From Rubrivivax gelatinosus IL144 (GTDB lineage: Bacteria; Pseudomonadota; Gammaproteobacteria; Burkholderiales; Burkholderiaceae_C): 64,000 nt of DNA. The stretch spans positions 4,154,001 to 4,218,000 of the forward strand of contig NC_017075.1 in assembly GCF_000284255.1 (NCBI RefSeq), given 5' to 3'. Of the stretch, positions 1 to 7,308 are shown piece after piece. Made by a program: the position numbers and the translations under genes. Numbering within the stretch: position 1 is the stretch's first letter; every line of letters starts with the position of its first letter. Under the pieces are notes generated by a model. The model searched no databases. It was not told where the DNA came from and saw only the letters and a list, made by a program, of their open reading frames with translations.

Positions 1-537
1 CGTGACGACGATCTGCTCGGGCGCCGCGGCGACACCGCGCTCCAGCGCGCGCCGCGCCAGCGCCGCCCGCAGCAGCGGGTGGCCGTGGCGGCGCGTCATC
101 GTCGTCAGCACCTGCGGCGCCAGGCGCAGGCGGCGCTGCATCGCACGCGCCAGCGCCTCGGCCGGGTACATCGCCGGCGGCGCGACGGCCAGCGCCAGGT
201 TCAGCTCGACGGCATGGCGCTGGCCGCGCGCCAGGATGCCGGAGATGTGCTCGGAGATGCCGACGTAGGCGGCGGCGTCGATCGCGCGCGGCGCCGCTTC
301 GGACGCCGGCGGCAGCGCCGCACGGCGCGGGTGGCGCACGAAGTAGCCCGAGCGAGCCCGCGCTTCGAGCAGGCCGTCGTCCTCCAGCCGGCGGCAGGCC
401 TGCAGCGCGGTCGACAGGCTGACCTCGTGGCGGCGCATCAGCTCGCGCACCGACGGGAAACGGTCGCCGCTGCGCAAGGCGCCGGCCTGGATGGCGCCGC
501 GGTAATGCTCGGCGATGCGGTGGTACAGCGTGCTCAT
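1..537 (-). CDS. MocR/PdxR-type GntR regulator with aminotransferase domain (C-terminus beyond window)
   Basis: Only the N-terminal part is inside the window; the gene runs off the left edge. Translated from the ATG at 537 it opens with a GntR winged helix: MSTLYHRIAEHYRGAIQ, then the GDRFPSVRELMRRHEVS turn and STALQACRRLEDDGLLEARARSGYFV. A linker and the start of a fold-type I aminotransferase-like domain follow (residues about 90 onward, with a RHGHPLLRAALARR stretch). In this family the second domain binds PLP and acts as effector sensor rather than enzyme. It faces away from a DUF2917-like gene and an aminotransferase starting about 160 and 460 bases to the right, so it could regulate the shared intergenic region. 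The effector cannot be told from this fragment. Confidence 0.85.
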   Translation of the reverse strand, partial: MSTLYHRIAEHYRGAIQAGALRSGDRFPSVRELMRRHEVSLSTALQACRRLEDDGLLEARARSGYFVRHPRRAALPPASEAAPRAIDAAAYVGISEHISGILARGQRHAVELNLALAVAPPAMYPAEALARAMQRRLRLAPQVLTTMTRRHGHPLLRAALARRALERGVAAAPEQIVVT

Positions 538-693
538 GGGCAAGGACCACTATGCCGCGCGCCCCGGCACCAAAACAGATACAGAAACCCGGGACGGACA
601 CCGAAACAGTTGCCCGCCGCCGCCGCTGTTGTGCCCCGCCGCGTGCGCCGCTGTGGCTGCCGCCGCCAGGCGCGGCGCCGCACAGTGGCCGCC

Positions 694-1038
694 ATGGACA
701 CCCGCACGATCGAACTCGCCGCCGGCCAGACGCTGGCCCTGGCGCTGCGCCGCGGCGACACGCTGCAGCTGGCACACGGCCGCCTGCAGGTCTGGGCGCC
801 GGCCACGGAACTGGCCGGCACGCAGCACCGGCCGATGCAGCGCTGGGACGAAGGCCAGGCCCTGCTCGCCGACGACTCCGGCACCTGGCAGGCCCAGGCG
901 CTGACGGCGGCGACGCTGCTGCTGCAGCGGCACGCGCCGGCCTGGCGCCGCCGGTGGCCGGCCCCGCCCGCCCCGGCCGGCTCTAGACTGGCCCGATGCG
1001 CGACCTCTTCCTGCTCGCCCCCGACCTCGTCTTCCTGA
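694..1038 (+). CDS. DUF2917-like small protein
   Basis: A 114-residue protein starting MDTRTIELAAGQTLALALRR. The core (residues about 5–70, with GDTLQLAHGRLQVWAP and a DEGQALLADDSGTWQAQAL segment) resembles the small beta-rich DUF2917 proteins common in Burkholderiales, which have no known function. No signal peptide or membrane segment is visible. The C-terminal 30 residues are Pro/Ala/Arg-rich, and the gene overlaps the first 43 bases of the following aminotransferase in another frame. That overlap could mean that the true stop context is coincidental or that the pair is translationally coupled. The family call rests on overall pattern only. Confidence 0.55.
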   Translation: MDTRTIELAAGQTLALALRRGDTLQLAHGRLQVWAPATELAGTQHRPMQRWDEGQALLADDSGTWQAQALTAATLLLQRHAPAWRRRWPAPPAPAGSRLARCATSSCSPPTSSS

Positions 1039-2144
1039 ACCACGGCTCTTTCGGCGCCTGCCCACGCGAGGTGCTGGCCAAGCAGCAGCGCTGGCAGCTG
1101 GAGATGGAGCGCAACCCGGTCGAGTTCCTCGGCCGGCGCTCGGCCGAGCTGCTGCATCAAGCGCGCACGGCACTCGCCGGCGAAGTGGGTGCCAACCCGG
1201 AGCACCTGGTCTTCGTGCCCAACGCGACCACCGGCGTCAACGTCGTCACGCGCTCGTTCGCACTGGCGCCGGGCGACGAGGTGCTGTCCACCGACCTGGA
1301 GTACGGCGCCTGCGACGCCGCCTGGCAGCAGGCCTGCGCCGCGCGCGGTGCTCACTACCGGCGCGTTGAAATCCCCCTGCCCTTCGAGCGCGAGCGTTTC
1401 GTCGAGCGCCTGATGGCCGCGGTGACGCCGCGCACGCGGCTGATCTACGCCAGCCACATCAGCTCGACGACGGCGCTGACGCTGCCGGTGGCCGAGCTGT
1501 GCCGCGCCGCGCGCGAGCGCGGCATCCCGACGCTGATCGACGGCGCGCACGCGCCGGGCCAGATCGCGCTGGACCTGGACGCCATCGGCGCCGACTTCTA
1601 CGTCGGCAACTGCCACAAGTGGCTGTGTGCGCCCAAGGGCAGCGGCTTTCTGCACGCCCGGCCGGATCACCACGCGCAGCTCGACGCGCCGGTCATCAGC
1701 TGGGGTTATGCCGAAGGCACCGGCGGTCACGCCGGTTTCGACGCCTACCTGGGCCGCACGCTGTTCGAGCGCCGCATGCAGTGGCAGGGCACCCGCGACC
1801 TGTCGGCCTGGCTGGCGGTGCCGGCGGCGATCGACTTCCAGCGCCGCCACGGCTGGCCCGCGGTGCGCGAGCGCTGCCACGCGTTGGCGCGCGAGGCGCT
1901 GCAGGCGCTGACACGCCGCCACGGCCTGGCGCCGGTGGCCGCCGACGGCGACTGGGCGCAGATGGTCGCGATTCCCGTGCCGCAGCAGGACCCGGAGGCG
2001 CTGCGCCGGCGGCTGTACGACGAGAGCGGCATCGAGGTGCCGGTGACGACACACGCCGGCCGCACCTTCGTGCGCATCTCGGTGCAGGGCTACACCGAGC
2101 GCTGGGAGATAGCGCGCCTGCTCGACGCGCCGGCGCTGCGCTGA
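996..2144 (+). CDS. Class V PLP-dependent aminotransferase (isopenicillin-N epimerase-like)
   Basis: A 382-residue enzyme starting MRDLFLLAPDLVFLNHGSFG. The N-terminal LNHGSFGACP motif and the PNATTGVNVV segment (about residue 75) are typical of the CefD/isopenicillin-N-epimerase branch of class V aminotransferases. The ALIDGAHAPGQ-type motif contributes the PLP-pyridine aspartate, and the Schiff-base lysine is in GNCHKWLCAPKGSGF (about residues 202–217). Length is normal. Members of this branch include cysteine desulfurase-like, kynureninase-like and epimerase enzymes, so the substrate is not predictable. Its neighbour is a MocR-type regulator, a class that often controls aminotransferase or amino-acid genes. 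Confidence 0.85.
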   Translation: MRDLFLLAPDLVFLNHGSFGACPREVLAKQQRWQLEMERNPVEFLGRRSAELLHQARTALAGEVGANPEHLVFVPNATTGVNVVTRSFALAPGDEVLSTDLEYGACDAAWQQACAARGAHYRRVEIPLPFERERFVERLMAAVTPRTRLIYASHISSTTALTLPVAELCRAARERGIPTLIDGAHAPGQIALDLDAIGADFYVGNCHKWLCAPKGSGFLHARPDHHAQLDAPVISWGYAEGTGGHAGFDAYLGRTLFERRMQWQGTRDLSAWLAVPAAIDFQRRHGWPAVRERCHALAREALQALTRRHGLAPVAADGDWAQMVAIPVPQQDPEALRRRLYDESGIEVPVTTHAGRTFVRISVQGYTERWEIARLLDAPALR

Positions 2145-2157
2145 ACGCGCGCCGCGC

Positions 2158-3372
2158 TCAGCCGCAGACGATGCGGTTGCGCCCCTGCTGCTTGGCTTCG
2201 TAGAGCAGGCGGTCGGCTTCGAGGAACAGCGTCTGCACCGTGTCCGCCGGCTGCGGCACGCGCACCAGCGCGCCGATCGACACCGTCAGCATCGGCGCCG
2301 TGGCGCTGCGGCTGTTGGGGATGGCCAGCGCCTGGACGTCGCGGCGGATGGCCTCGAACAGCTCGTGCCCGCGGCCGCTGGGGCTGGAGCTGCAGGCCAG
2401 CAGCGCGAACTCCTCGCCGCCCAGGCGGAAGGCGTAGTCGCCGGCACGCCGGCAGTGCTCGCGCAGCGCCCCGGCCACCGTCACCAGCGCCGCGTCGCCG
2501 GCGACGTGACCATAGGTGTCGTTCAGGCGCTTGAAGTGGTCCAGGTCCAGCAGCACCAGCGTCAGCGCCGAGCCTTCGCGGCGCGCGCGCGCCAGCTCGG
2601 CCGCGAAGACGGCGTCGAAGTGGCGGCGGTTGAACAGCCCGGTCAGGTCGTCGGTGATCGCCGACTCCTCCAGCCGCCGGTTGGCCGCTTCGAGGTCGAC
2701 GTAGGCCTGGCGCAGCTTCTCCTCGGCCTCGACACGCGCACGGCGCTCGCGCAGCAGGTTCAGCGTGCGGCTGGACAGGCTTTCGTACATGCCGAGCACG
2801 GTGTCGATCAGCAGGCGCACCGACGACGCGCCCATCTTGCGCTCGGCCTTCAGCTTGGCCTCGTCCAGCGGCACGCCGGCCTGGACCTCGGCGACGACGA
2901 GCGCGAAGCGTTTGTCCTCGACGATGATGTGGAAAGCCAGCCAGCGGATCAGGAACTTCACCATGCCTTCGATCTGCTGGTACAGCGCCTGGCCGCTGCC
3001 CGGGCGCTTCAGGTCCTGCACCTTGGGCAGGAAAGCGCCGTGCGCCGCGAGGTGGTTGTGCAGCCAGGGGTCATCGGCAAAACACTCCGACCAGATCTCC
3101 TCCTCGGCCGAGAAGTGGTAGTCGGCGTAGGCCGCCAGCTCGGTGAACGCGGCCTCGACCTCGCATTCCCGGTTGCTGACCAGCGTGCCGGCCAGTTGGT
3201 TCAGCAAGTCCACCAGGCGCTTGTGCTGCTCGTCGATCAGCGCATTGCCGGTGTTGAAGTTGTCGTTCCAGGGGAAGACCTCGAACAGGTGCGCGCCGCC
3301 GGTGTGTTCCGGCTGCGCCAGCAGGTCCATGAAGTCGGCGGCACTCGTGTCGGTCGTGCTGTTCATCGTCAT
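2158..3372 (-). CDS. Bacteriohemerythrin–GGDEF diguanylate cyclase
   Basis: A 404-residue cytoplasmic protein with two domains. Residues about 30–160 form a bacteriohemerythrin domain with the expected diiron ligands: H50 (IDEQHKRL), H86 and E90 (YHFSAEEE), H107/H111, and H148/D153 in the WLAFHIIVEDKRF signature. A coiled linker (about 205–240) leads to a GGDEF domain (about 241–404) with DLTGLFNRRHFD and an intact GGEEF active site. An RxxD inhibitory motif sits exactly five residues before GGEEF. Expected reaction: two GTP to c-di-GMP, with the hemerythrin probably sensing oxygen, redox state or NO. There is no membrane segment. A second ATG two codons in is equally possible. Confidence 0.93.
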   Translation of the reverse strand: MTMNSTTDTSAADFMDLLAQPEHTGGAHLFEVFPWNDNFNTGNALIDEQHKRLVDLLNQLAGTLVSNRECEVEAAFTELAAYADYHFSAEEEIWSECFADDPWLHNHLAAHGAFLPKVQDLKRPGSGQALYQQIEGMVKFLIRWLAFHIIVEDKRFALVVAEVQAGVPLDEAKLKAERKMGASSVRLLIDTVLGMYESLSSRTLNLLRERRARVEAEEKLRQAYVDLEAANRRLEESAITDDLTGLFNRRHFDAVFAAELARARREGSALTLVLLDLDHFKRLNDTYGHVAGDAALVTVAGALREHCRRAGDYAFRLGGEEFALLACSSSPSGRGHELFEAIRRDVQALAIPNSRSATAPMLTVSIGALVRVPQPADTVQTLFLEADRLLYEAKQQGRNRIVCG

Positions 3373-3568
3373 CCAAGGCGCGCCGTGGCAGCGCCGATGG
3401 CCCGCCTGTCACCCGATGCACCGCGCACGCTGGCGGCGATCGCCGGGCGGAGCGGAGGGCGGAGCAGCCCGTTCACCCGGTCGCCCGATCATGGCACAGC
3501 GATTTCAGCAGTTCGTTTTAGACAAGCGTCTTGGCGGGAGGACCACACGGAAAAGCCGAGCACGTTGC

Positions 3569-3955
3569 TCAGGCATACGCCAGCGCGGCGAACGCGAGCA
3601 CGTGACCGTCGGGATCGAGCGAGTAGGCCGCGACGTGGCCCCAGTTGCGCGGCTGCAGCGGCGACAACTGCTGCGCCCCGGCGGCCAGCGCCCGGGCGTG
3701 GGCCGCCGCGGGGTCGTCGACCAGCAGGTACAGCTCGGCGCGCGGCACACCACGCGCCGCGGCCGGGTCGGGCAACGCGGCACCGAGCAGCGCCTTGATG
3801 CCGAGCTCCGGCATCAGCCCGAGCACCGCGCCGCCGGGCAGCTCGAACTCGGTCATGCCGGGCACGTCGAGCCGGGGAGCCCGGGCCAGCGCCTGCTCGT
3901 AGAAGCGGCGGCTGGCGGGCTGGTCCGAGACGTAAAGGATGAAGTGGGTGGTCAT
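3569..3955 (-). CDS. VOC (glyoxalase/bleomycin-resistance fold) family protein
   Basis: A 128-residue protein with the paired beta-alpha-beta-beta-beta pattern of the vicinal-oxygen-chelate superfamily. It starts THFILYVSDQPASRRFYEQAL, and the second module contains ELYLLVDDPAAAHARALAAGA and ends with NWGHVAAYSLDPDGHVLAFA. The His near the N-terminus, the Glu in the second module and the HVAAYSLDPDGH stretch are candidate metal or substrate positions. Members include dioxygenases, glyoxalases and antibiotic-binding proteins; nothing here picks a substrate. It stands alone between the cyclase gene and a small membrane protein. Confidence 0.82.
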   Translation of the reverse strand: MTTHFILYVSDQPASRRFYEQALARAPRLDVPGMTEFELPGGAVLGLMPELGIKALLGAALPDPAAARGVPRAELYLLVDDPAAAHARALAAGAQQLSPLQPRNWGHVAAYSLDPDGHVLAFAALAYA

Positions 3956-3991
3956 GGTTCGGTGGGGCGTGGCCGGCGACCACCCCAGGCT

Positions 3992-4198
3992 TCAGCGCCG
4001 GGACCGGCGACGCGACACGACCAGCGCGACCGCGACCAGCCCGACGAGCGCCATCGCCGTCGGCAGGAACCAGGGCTGGCCGGCGACGCCCAGCAGCCGC
4101 GGCGCCAGCGGTTGTGCGAGCACCGCAACGCCCATCGTCGCCAAACCGGCCGTCAGCAAAGCGGCAAGAACGAGGACGGTGGTGCGGAGGATGGGCAT
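3992..4198 (-). CDS. Small two-helix membrane protein
   Basis: A 68-residue protein starting MPILRTTVLVLAALLTAG. I chose the ATG at 4198 because GGAG lies 8 bases upstream; a longer reading to 4258 has no such site. Two hydrophobic helices (about residues 4–28 and 43–62) are followed by an Arg-rich cytoplasmic tail, SRRRSRR. No family is recognised. It lies directly upstream of the VOC gene on the same strand, 36 bases away, so the two may be cotranscribed. Confidence 0.6.
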   Translation of the reverse strand: MPILRTTVLVLAALLTAGLATMGVAVLAQPLAPRLLGVAGQPWFLPTAMALVGLVAVALVVSRRRSRR

Positions 4199-4306
4199 CG
4201 TGGAGTCTCCGAAACGGGGACGAAGGGAGCGGAGAGCGTTGTTATAGCAAGCCGCCACCGGCCGTCGGCACGCGACATCGCGGCCCGCGCCGCTGGGTTC
4301 GTGCCT

Positions 4307-4639
4307 TCAACGGTCCTTCATTTCGATCGTGTCGTCGTACTCGTCCAGCTTGGACATGACCGCGCTGTTCTTCGCGTACTTCGACTTCAGCGCCGCCAGG
4401 CGGGCATCCGTTCCCGTGCAATAGATCTTTGCCTGCTCGAGGACTTCCTTCATGCGCTCAGGGTCCGGAGGATCAGGAACTTCTCCGGCGAAGTGCTCGC
4501 AAGCGTCCCTGTCCGCCACGAACTTGTGGAAGTCGGCGAGGTCTTCTTCGGGCTGGGCGCTGCAAGCTGCCGTGAGGACGATGGACACCGCGGCCGTCAG
4601 CCTCGCGGCGCCACCGTCATTTCGCCGGAGCCGCCCCAT
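4307..4639 (-). CDS. Putative small lipoprotein
   Basis: A 110-residue protein read from the ATG at 4639 (MGRLRRNDGGAARLTAAVS). Residues about 12–27 are hydrophobic and end in a lipobox-like VLTAAC, which suggests cleavage before Cys and anchoring in the outer or inner membrane. The mature part is acidic and helical, with two further Cys (RDACEHFAGE and AKIYCTGTDARL) that could form a disulfide. It then has ALKSKYAKNSAVMSKLDEY near the end. The family is not recognised. It overlaps no gene and lies 41 bases downstream of the kinase gene on the same strand. Confidence 0.7.
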   Translation of the reverse strand: MGRLRRNDGGAARLTAAVSIVLTAACSAQPEEDLADFHKFVADRDACEHFAGEVPDPPDPERMKEVLEQAKIYCTGTDARLAALKSKYAKNSAVMSKLDEYDDTIEMKDR

Positions 4640-4680
4640 GCGGCCAGCCGATCCTTGTCGCGCCACTCTTGATGACCTCA

Positions 4681-5340
4681 TCAGCCAGCACTCAGCCGTT
4701 CCGACCTGAGCTCGCGATACCCGAACTCCAGGTCGACCTGCACGACGATGTCGGCCCGCTCGCGGCGCGGAAGCACCCAGGCGCAGTAATCCCGCCACTC
4801 GCGCTCCACCCGGGCCGCCGCCTCGTGCGCCGACATGCCGCGCTTGCGCTGGTTGGCGCGCACACGCAGCTCGCGGGCCGTGGCCTCGTCGGCGTCGATG
4901 AAGACCTTCAAATGCGTATGCGGCGCGAGATCCGGATGAAGCGCATGGATGCCCTCGACGACGAGCACGTCTGCGGGCGAGACCGTGCTCGCCTCGGCGC
5001 TCTTCATGCCGGTCCTGTTGTCGTAACGGCGCACGCCGAACGCCTGGCGCGCGAGGAAACGAACGAGTGCGGCCCGCAGCGCCGCCATGTCGATCGACCG
5101 CAGGTCGTAGCCGCTGATGCCGATCGCGTCGCGTTCGGCGCGGTCGCGCATGAAGTCATCGGTGGAAATCGCGTCGGCGGCGAGGCCGAACTGCCGCAAC
5201 GCCGCCACGAGTTGCGCGGCCACCGTCGACTTGCCGGTGTCGGCCCAGCCGCAGAGCGCGATGACGAACGGCTCGTCGCGGCCGGGCATCGAGGCGTGGA
5301 CGCGGGCGGCCAGGGCTTCGGGGAGGTTCACATTCGGCAT
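4681..5340 (-). CDS. P-loop nucleoside/sugar kinase (uridine kinase-like)
   Basis: A 219-residue protein starting MPNVNLPEALAARVHAS (ATG at 5340; an in-frame ATG 27 bases upstream is less likely). The Walker A motif GWADTGKST is at about residues 33–41. DAISTDDFMRDRAERD gives the DxxDF segment typical of uridine kinase/phosphoribulokinase folds, VLVVEGIHALHPDL is the Walker B/E-G region, and RVEREWRDYCAWVLPRR is a C-terminal helix with the arginines expected of a lid. The substrate is probably a nucleoside, sugar or vitamin. It ends the backbone segment before the mobile island, whose first remnant begins 50 bases upstream of its start codon. Confidence 0.78.
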   Translation of the reverse strand: MPNVNLPEALAARVHASMPGRDEPFVIALCGWADTGKSTVAAQLVAALRQFGLAADAISTDDFMRDRAERDAIGISGYDLRSIDMAALRAALVRFLARQAFGVRRYDNRTGMKSAEASTVSPADVLVVEGIHALHPDLAPHTHLKVFIDADEATARELRVRANQRKRGMSAHEAAARVEREWRDYCAWVLPRRERADIVVQVDLEFGYRELRSERLSAG

Positions 5341-5390
5341 GAGAGTGCAGCAGAGCCGCAAATACAACCAGCCTTATGAAGGCTCACGCA

Positions 5391-5699
5391 CTGCGCACCA
5401 GCCAGTCGGCGCTGGGCACGTACTACCGGCGCTCGTGCGCCCGCATGGACAAGGCCAAAGCCGTCACGGCCGCCGCGCACAAGCTCGCCCGGCTGATCTA
5501 CAGCCTGCTGAGCAAGGGCCAGGAGTACACCGATCAAGCTCAGGCCTACTACGAGGAGCGATACCGCCAGCGCGTGCTGCACAACCTGCAGCGCAAGGCG
5601 CAGCGGCTCGGCATGTCGCTCGTACCGGTCACGCCTGACTCAGCCACCGTCTAGAAAACTTCGCCTGCATCAATCACTTGGGAGGATTTCTTGAGAGGC
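5391..5699 (+). mobile_element. IS110-family remnant 1 (C-terminal transposase part and 3' end)
   Basis: These 309 bases keep only the 3' end of an IS110-type element. The reading frame to the TAG at 5652–5654 encodes SQSALGTYYRRSCARMDKAK, then AVTAAAHKLARLIYSLLSKG and YYEERYRQRVLHNL, the usual C-terminus of IS110/IS116/IS902 transposases. The left edge at 5391 is an abrupt junction with the kinase upstream region. The same stretch recurs at 6437–6746 with about 95 % identity and one single-base indel. Copy 1 is open to the normal stop, whereas copy 2 has an earlier TAG. No catalytic DEDD domain is left, so it is inert. Confidence 0.85.
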
Positions 5700-5703
5700 C
5701 GCA

Positions 5704-6174
5704 CTATGCCCACGGGTGCGGTGCTGGTGGCCGCCAGTCTGAAAGGTAAAGCCGCAGCGTGGGGTTGTCCCACTCGTTGCGTTGGTTTCTCGGATCCATA
5801 TAGTCCTCGAACCCGCGGCGTTTGCAGAGCATTTCGCCTTCCTCCGAGGTGCACTCAACGTCTATGTACTTCGCTCCGGCATTGCGCAACGTCTCGATGG
5901 AGGCGAGAAGTAGCCTCGACCCGAGCCCTTGACCCCTGGCGCCTGGTTTGACTTCGACAATATGAACATCGCCGCTGTCTGTGAACATCTGGAAAATGGC
6001 AAAGCCGACGATCCGTCCCTCGGAAAAGGCGCATAGCCCTTCACCTCTTGCGAAGGACTTCGCGATCACGTTGCGATTGCAGTAGAAGCCCGTGCCGGAG
6101 TCTTCCTCTTCGGCCTTGAGCCATTCCAGGACATCGGGGAGATGGTCGGAGGTGGCGGGTTGAATCTCGATCAC
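5704..6174 (-). CDS. GNAT N-acetyltransferase (probable integron cassette gene)
   Basis: A 156-residue protein read from the GTG at 6174 (VIEIQPATSDHLPDVLEWLK). The acetyl-CoA-binding motif A of GNAT enzymes is clear in VEVKPGARGQGLGSRLLLAS (about residues 78–97), followed by the GAKYIDVECTSEEGEMLCKRRGFEDY motif B region. The acceptor is unknown. An upstream ATG at 6222 would extend the protein into the flanking IS fragment and was rejected. The stop lies 4 bases after the end of IS110 remnant 1. A core-like GTTTGGC (complement of 6195–6201, 6 of 7 matches to GTTRRRY) lies 20 bases before the start. G+C is clearly below the neighbouring backbone. Confidence 0.8.
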   Translation of the reverse strand: MIEIQPATSDHLPDVLEWLKAEEEDSGTGFYCNRNVIAKSFARGEGLCAFSEGRIVGFAIFQMFTDSGDVHIVEVKPGARGQGLGSRLLLASIETLRNAGAKYIDVECTSEEGEMLCKRRGFEDYMDPRNQRNEWDNPTLRLYLSDWRPPAPHPWA

Positions 6175-6194
6175 CAGGACAGCCCCCTTGTGCG

Positions 6195-6201
6195 GCCAAA
6201 C
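6195..6201 (-). other. Degenerate attC core before the GNAT cassette
   Basis: The minus strand reads GTTTGGC, differing from GTTRRRY at one position, 20 bases upstream of the GNAT start. Four bases further out (6206) an IS110 left end begins. That is the same 4-base offset as at 9889–9900, which supports reading it as a targeted attC core. Confidence 0.45.
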
Positions 6202-6205
6202 AAAT

Positions 6206-6318
6206 GAAAGGGACATCCCCATTGCGTCCCACCCACCCGAGGTTATTCCTCAGGCAAGGACGGCTGCCCGGCATGACGATGGGGTTGCGAAATCTCATCC
6301 TCCACCCGGCTGACGCTT
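6206..6318 (+). mobile_element. Left-end fragment of the intact IS110-type element
   Basis: These 113 bases match 9900–10012, the left end and leader of the complete IS110-type element, with only a few differences (both start GAAAGGGACATCCCC and end GGCTGACGC). No transposase start follows. At 6319 the sequence switches directly to the C-terminal part of a different IS110 transposase, so this is a hybrid produced by deletion or recombination between two elements. Confidence 0.85.
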
Positions 6319-6746
6319 CGCCTCCTGGATGGGGCTGTGCCCGGGCACCAAGATCACCGGCGGCAAGGTCATGAGCGGCAAGACCCGTCCCACGGCCAAC
6401 CGCGCCGCCCAGGCGCTGCGGCTGGCGGCGGCGGCGCTGCGCACCAGCCAGTCGGCGCTGGGCGCGTACTACCGGCGTTTGTGCGCCCGCATGGACAAGG
6501 CCAAAGCCGTCACGGCCGCCGCACACAAGCTCGCCCGGCTGATCTACAGCCTGCTGAGCAAGGGCCAGGAGTACACCGATCAAGGTCAGGCCTACTACGA
6601 GGAGCGATACCGCCAGCGTGTGCTGCATAACCTGCGGCGCAAGGCGTAGCGGCTCGGCATGTCGCTCGTTCCGGTCACGCCTGACCCACCCACCGCCTAG
6701 AAAACTCCGCCTGCATCAATGACTTGGGAGGAGTTTCTTGAGAGGC
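6319..6746 (+). mobile_element. IS110-family remnant 2 (C-terminal transposase part, premature stop)
   Basis: A longer copy of the remnant at 5391–5699. The frame encodes GLCPGTKITGGKVMSGKTRP, the conserved loop of the second IS110 transposase domain, and continues to the same RYRQRVLHNL end. A C-to-T change relative to copy 1 creates a TAG at 6647–6649, before the normal end. The last 310 bases (6437–6746) are a direct repeat of remnant 1. Its 3' end reads TTGAGAGGC at 6738–6746, where the next cassette ORF is entered. Confidence 0.85.
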
Positions 6747-7295
6747 GCCACTCGCAACACCTTGCCCTGCGTCACGTAGTCCCTGCAGCAGTGCCATGTT
6801 GAACGAGAGGAATGCCTTCGTCACTGACATCACTTCGTCTGGCTGGAGTTCCTTGAGAAGGTTGACCTGCATCCGCAGGTCCTTGCCATAGTGCCCGGCG
6901 ACCTGATTCCGGAACGTGGACCACTTCTTCAGTCGAGCAAGATCATGCTTCCACTGGGATCGCGCGGCCTTCACAGACGCTCGGTCAAACGGTATCCCTC
7001 TTCGTCCGGCAAGCGCAATCAGCCGCGGTATGAAGCTGGTGTTCATCAGGTCGTCGTACTCGTAGAGCCTGAGCACCAAGCCTTTCAGTGCAACTGACGC
7101 GGCAAAGCCAGTGGGTTTGTTCCTGGTGAAGTTCAGCATCTCTGCGCACACGTCGTACTGAAAGATGGTCGCCTGCAGCTTTAGGTCCAAGAACTCTCGT
7201 GCCACGTCCGATGGCGCCTGCTCATACTGACGCAAGGAGTCTTCCAAGTTCCTCGCAGCTTTCCGATGAACGGCGGAGAGGCTCGGTTGCTTCAT
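6675..7295 (-). CDS. Unknown cassette protein with IS-derived C-terminus
   Basis: A 206-residue, mostly helical protein starting MKQPSLSAVHRKAARNLEDS, with no signal peptide or clear membrane segment and no family I recognise. I chose the ATG at 7295 because it lies 6 bases after a GTTAGGC core (complement of 7302–7308), the usual spacing for integron cassettes. A longer reading to 7361 would run through that core into the IS. The last 24 codons (from about residue 183, in GVASGASQ) are read from the end of IS110 remnant 2, so the native C-terminus has been replaced. Low G+C and rarer codons fit the island. Confidence 0.65.
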   Translation of the reverse strand: MKQPSLSAVHRKAARNLEDSLRQYEQAPSDVAREFLDLKLQATIFQYDVCAEMLNFTRNKPTGFAASVALKGLVLRLYEYDDLMNTSFIPRLIALAGRRGIPFDRASVKAARSQWKHDLARLKKWSTFRNQVAGHYGKDLRMQVNLLKELQPDEVMSVTKAFLSFNMALLQGLRDAGQGVASGASQETPPKSLMQAEFSRRWVGQA

Positions 7296-7308
7296 GGTGG
7301 CGCCTAAC

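Noticed and set aside
6175..6222. Upstream ATG extension of the GNAT gene
   Set aside because: It would be encoded by the IS110 left-end fragment and would cross the core-like sequence; the GTG at 6174 starts the conserved domain.
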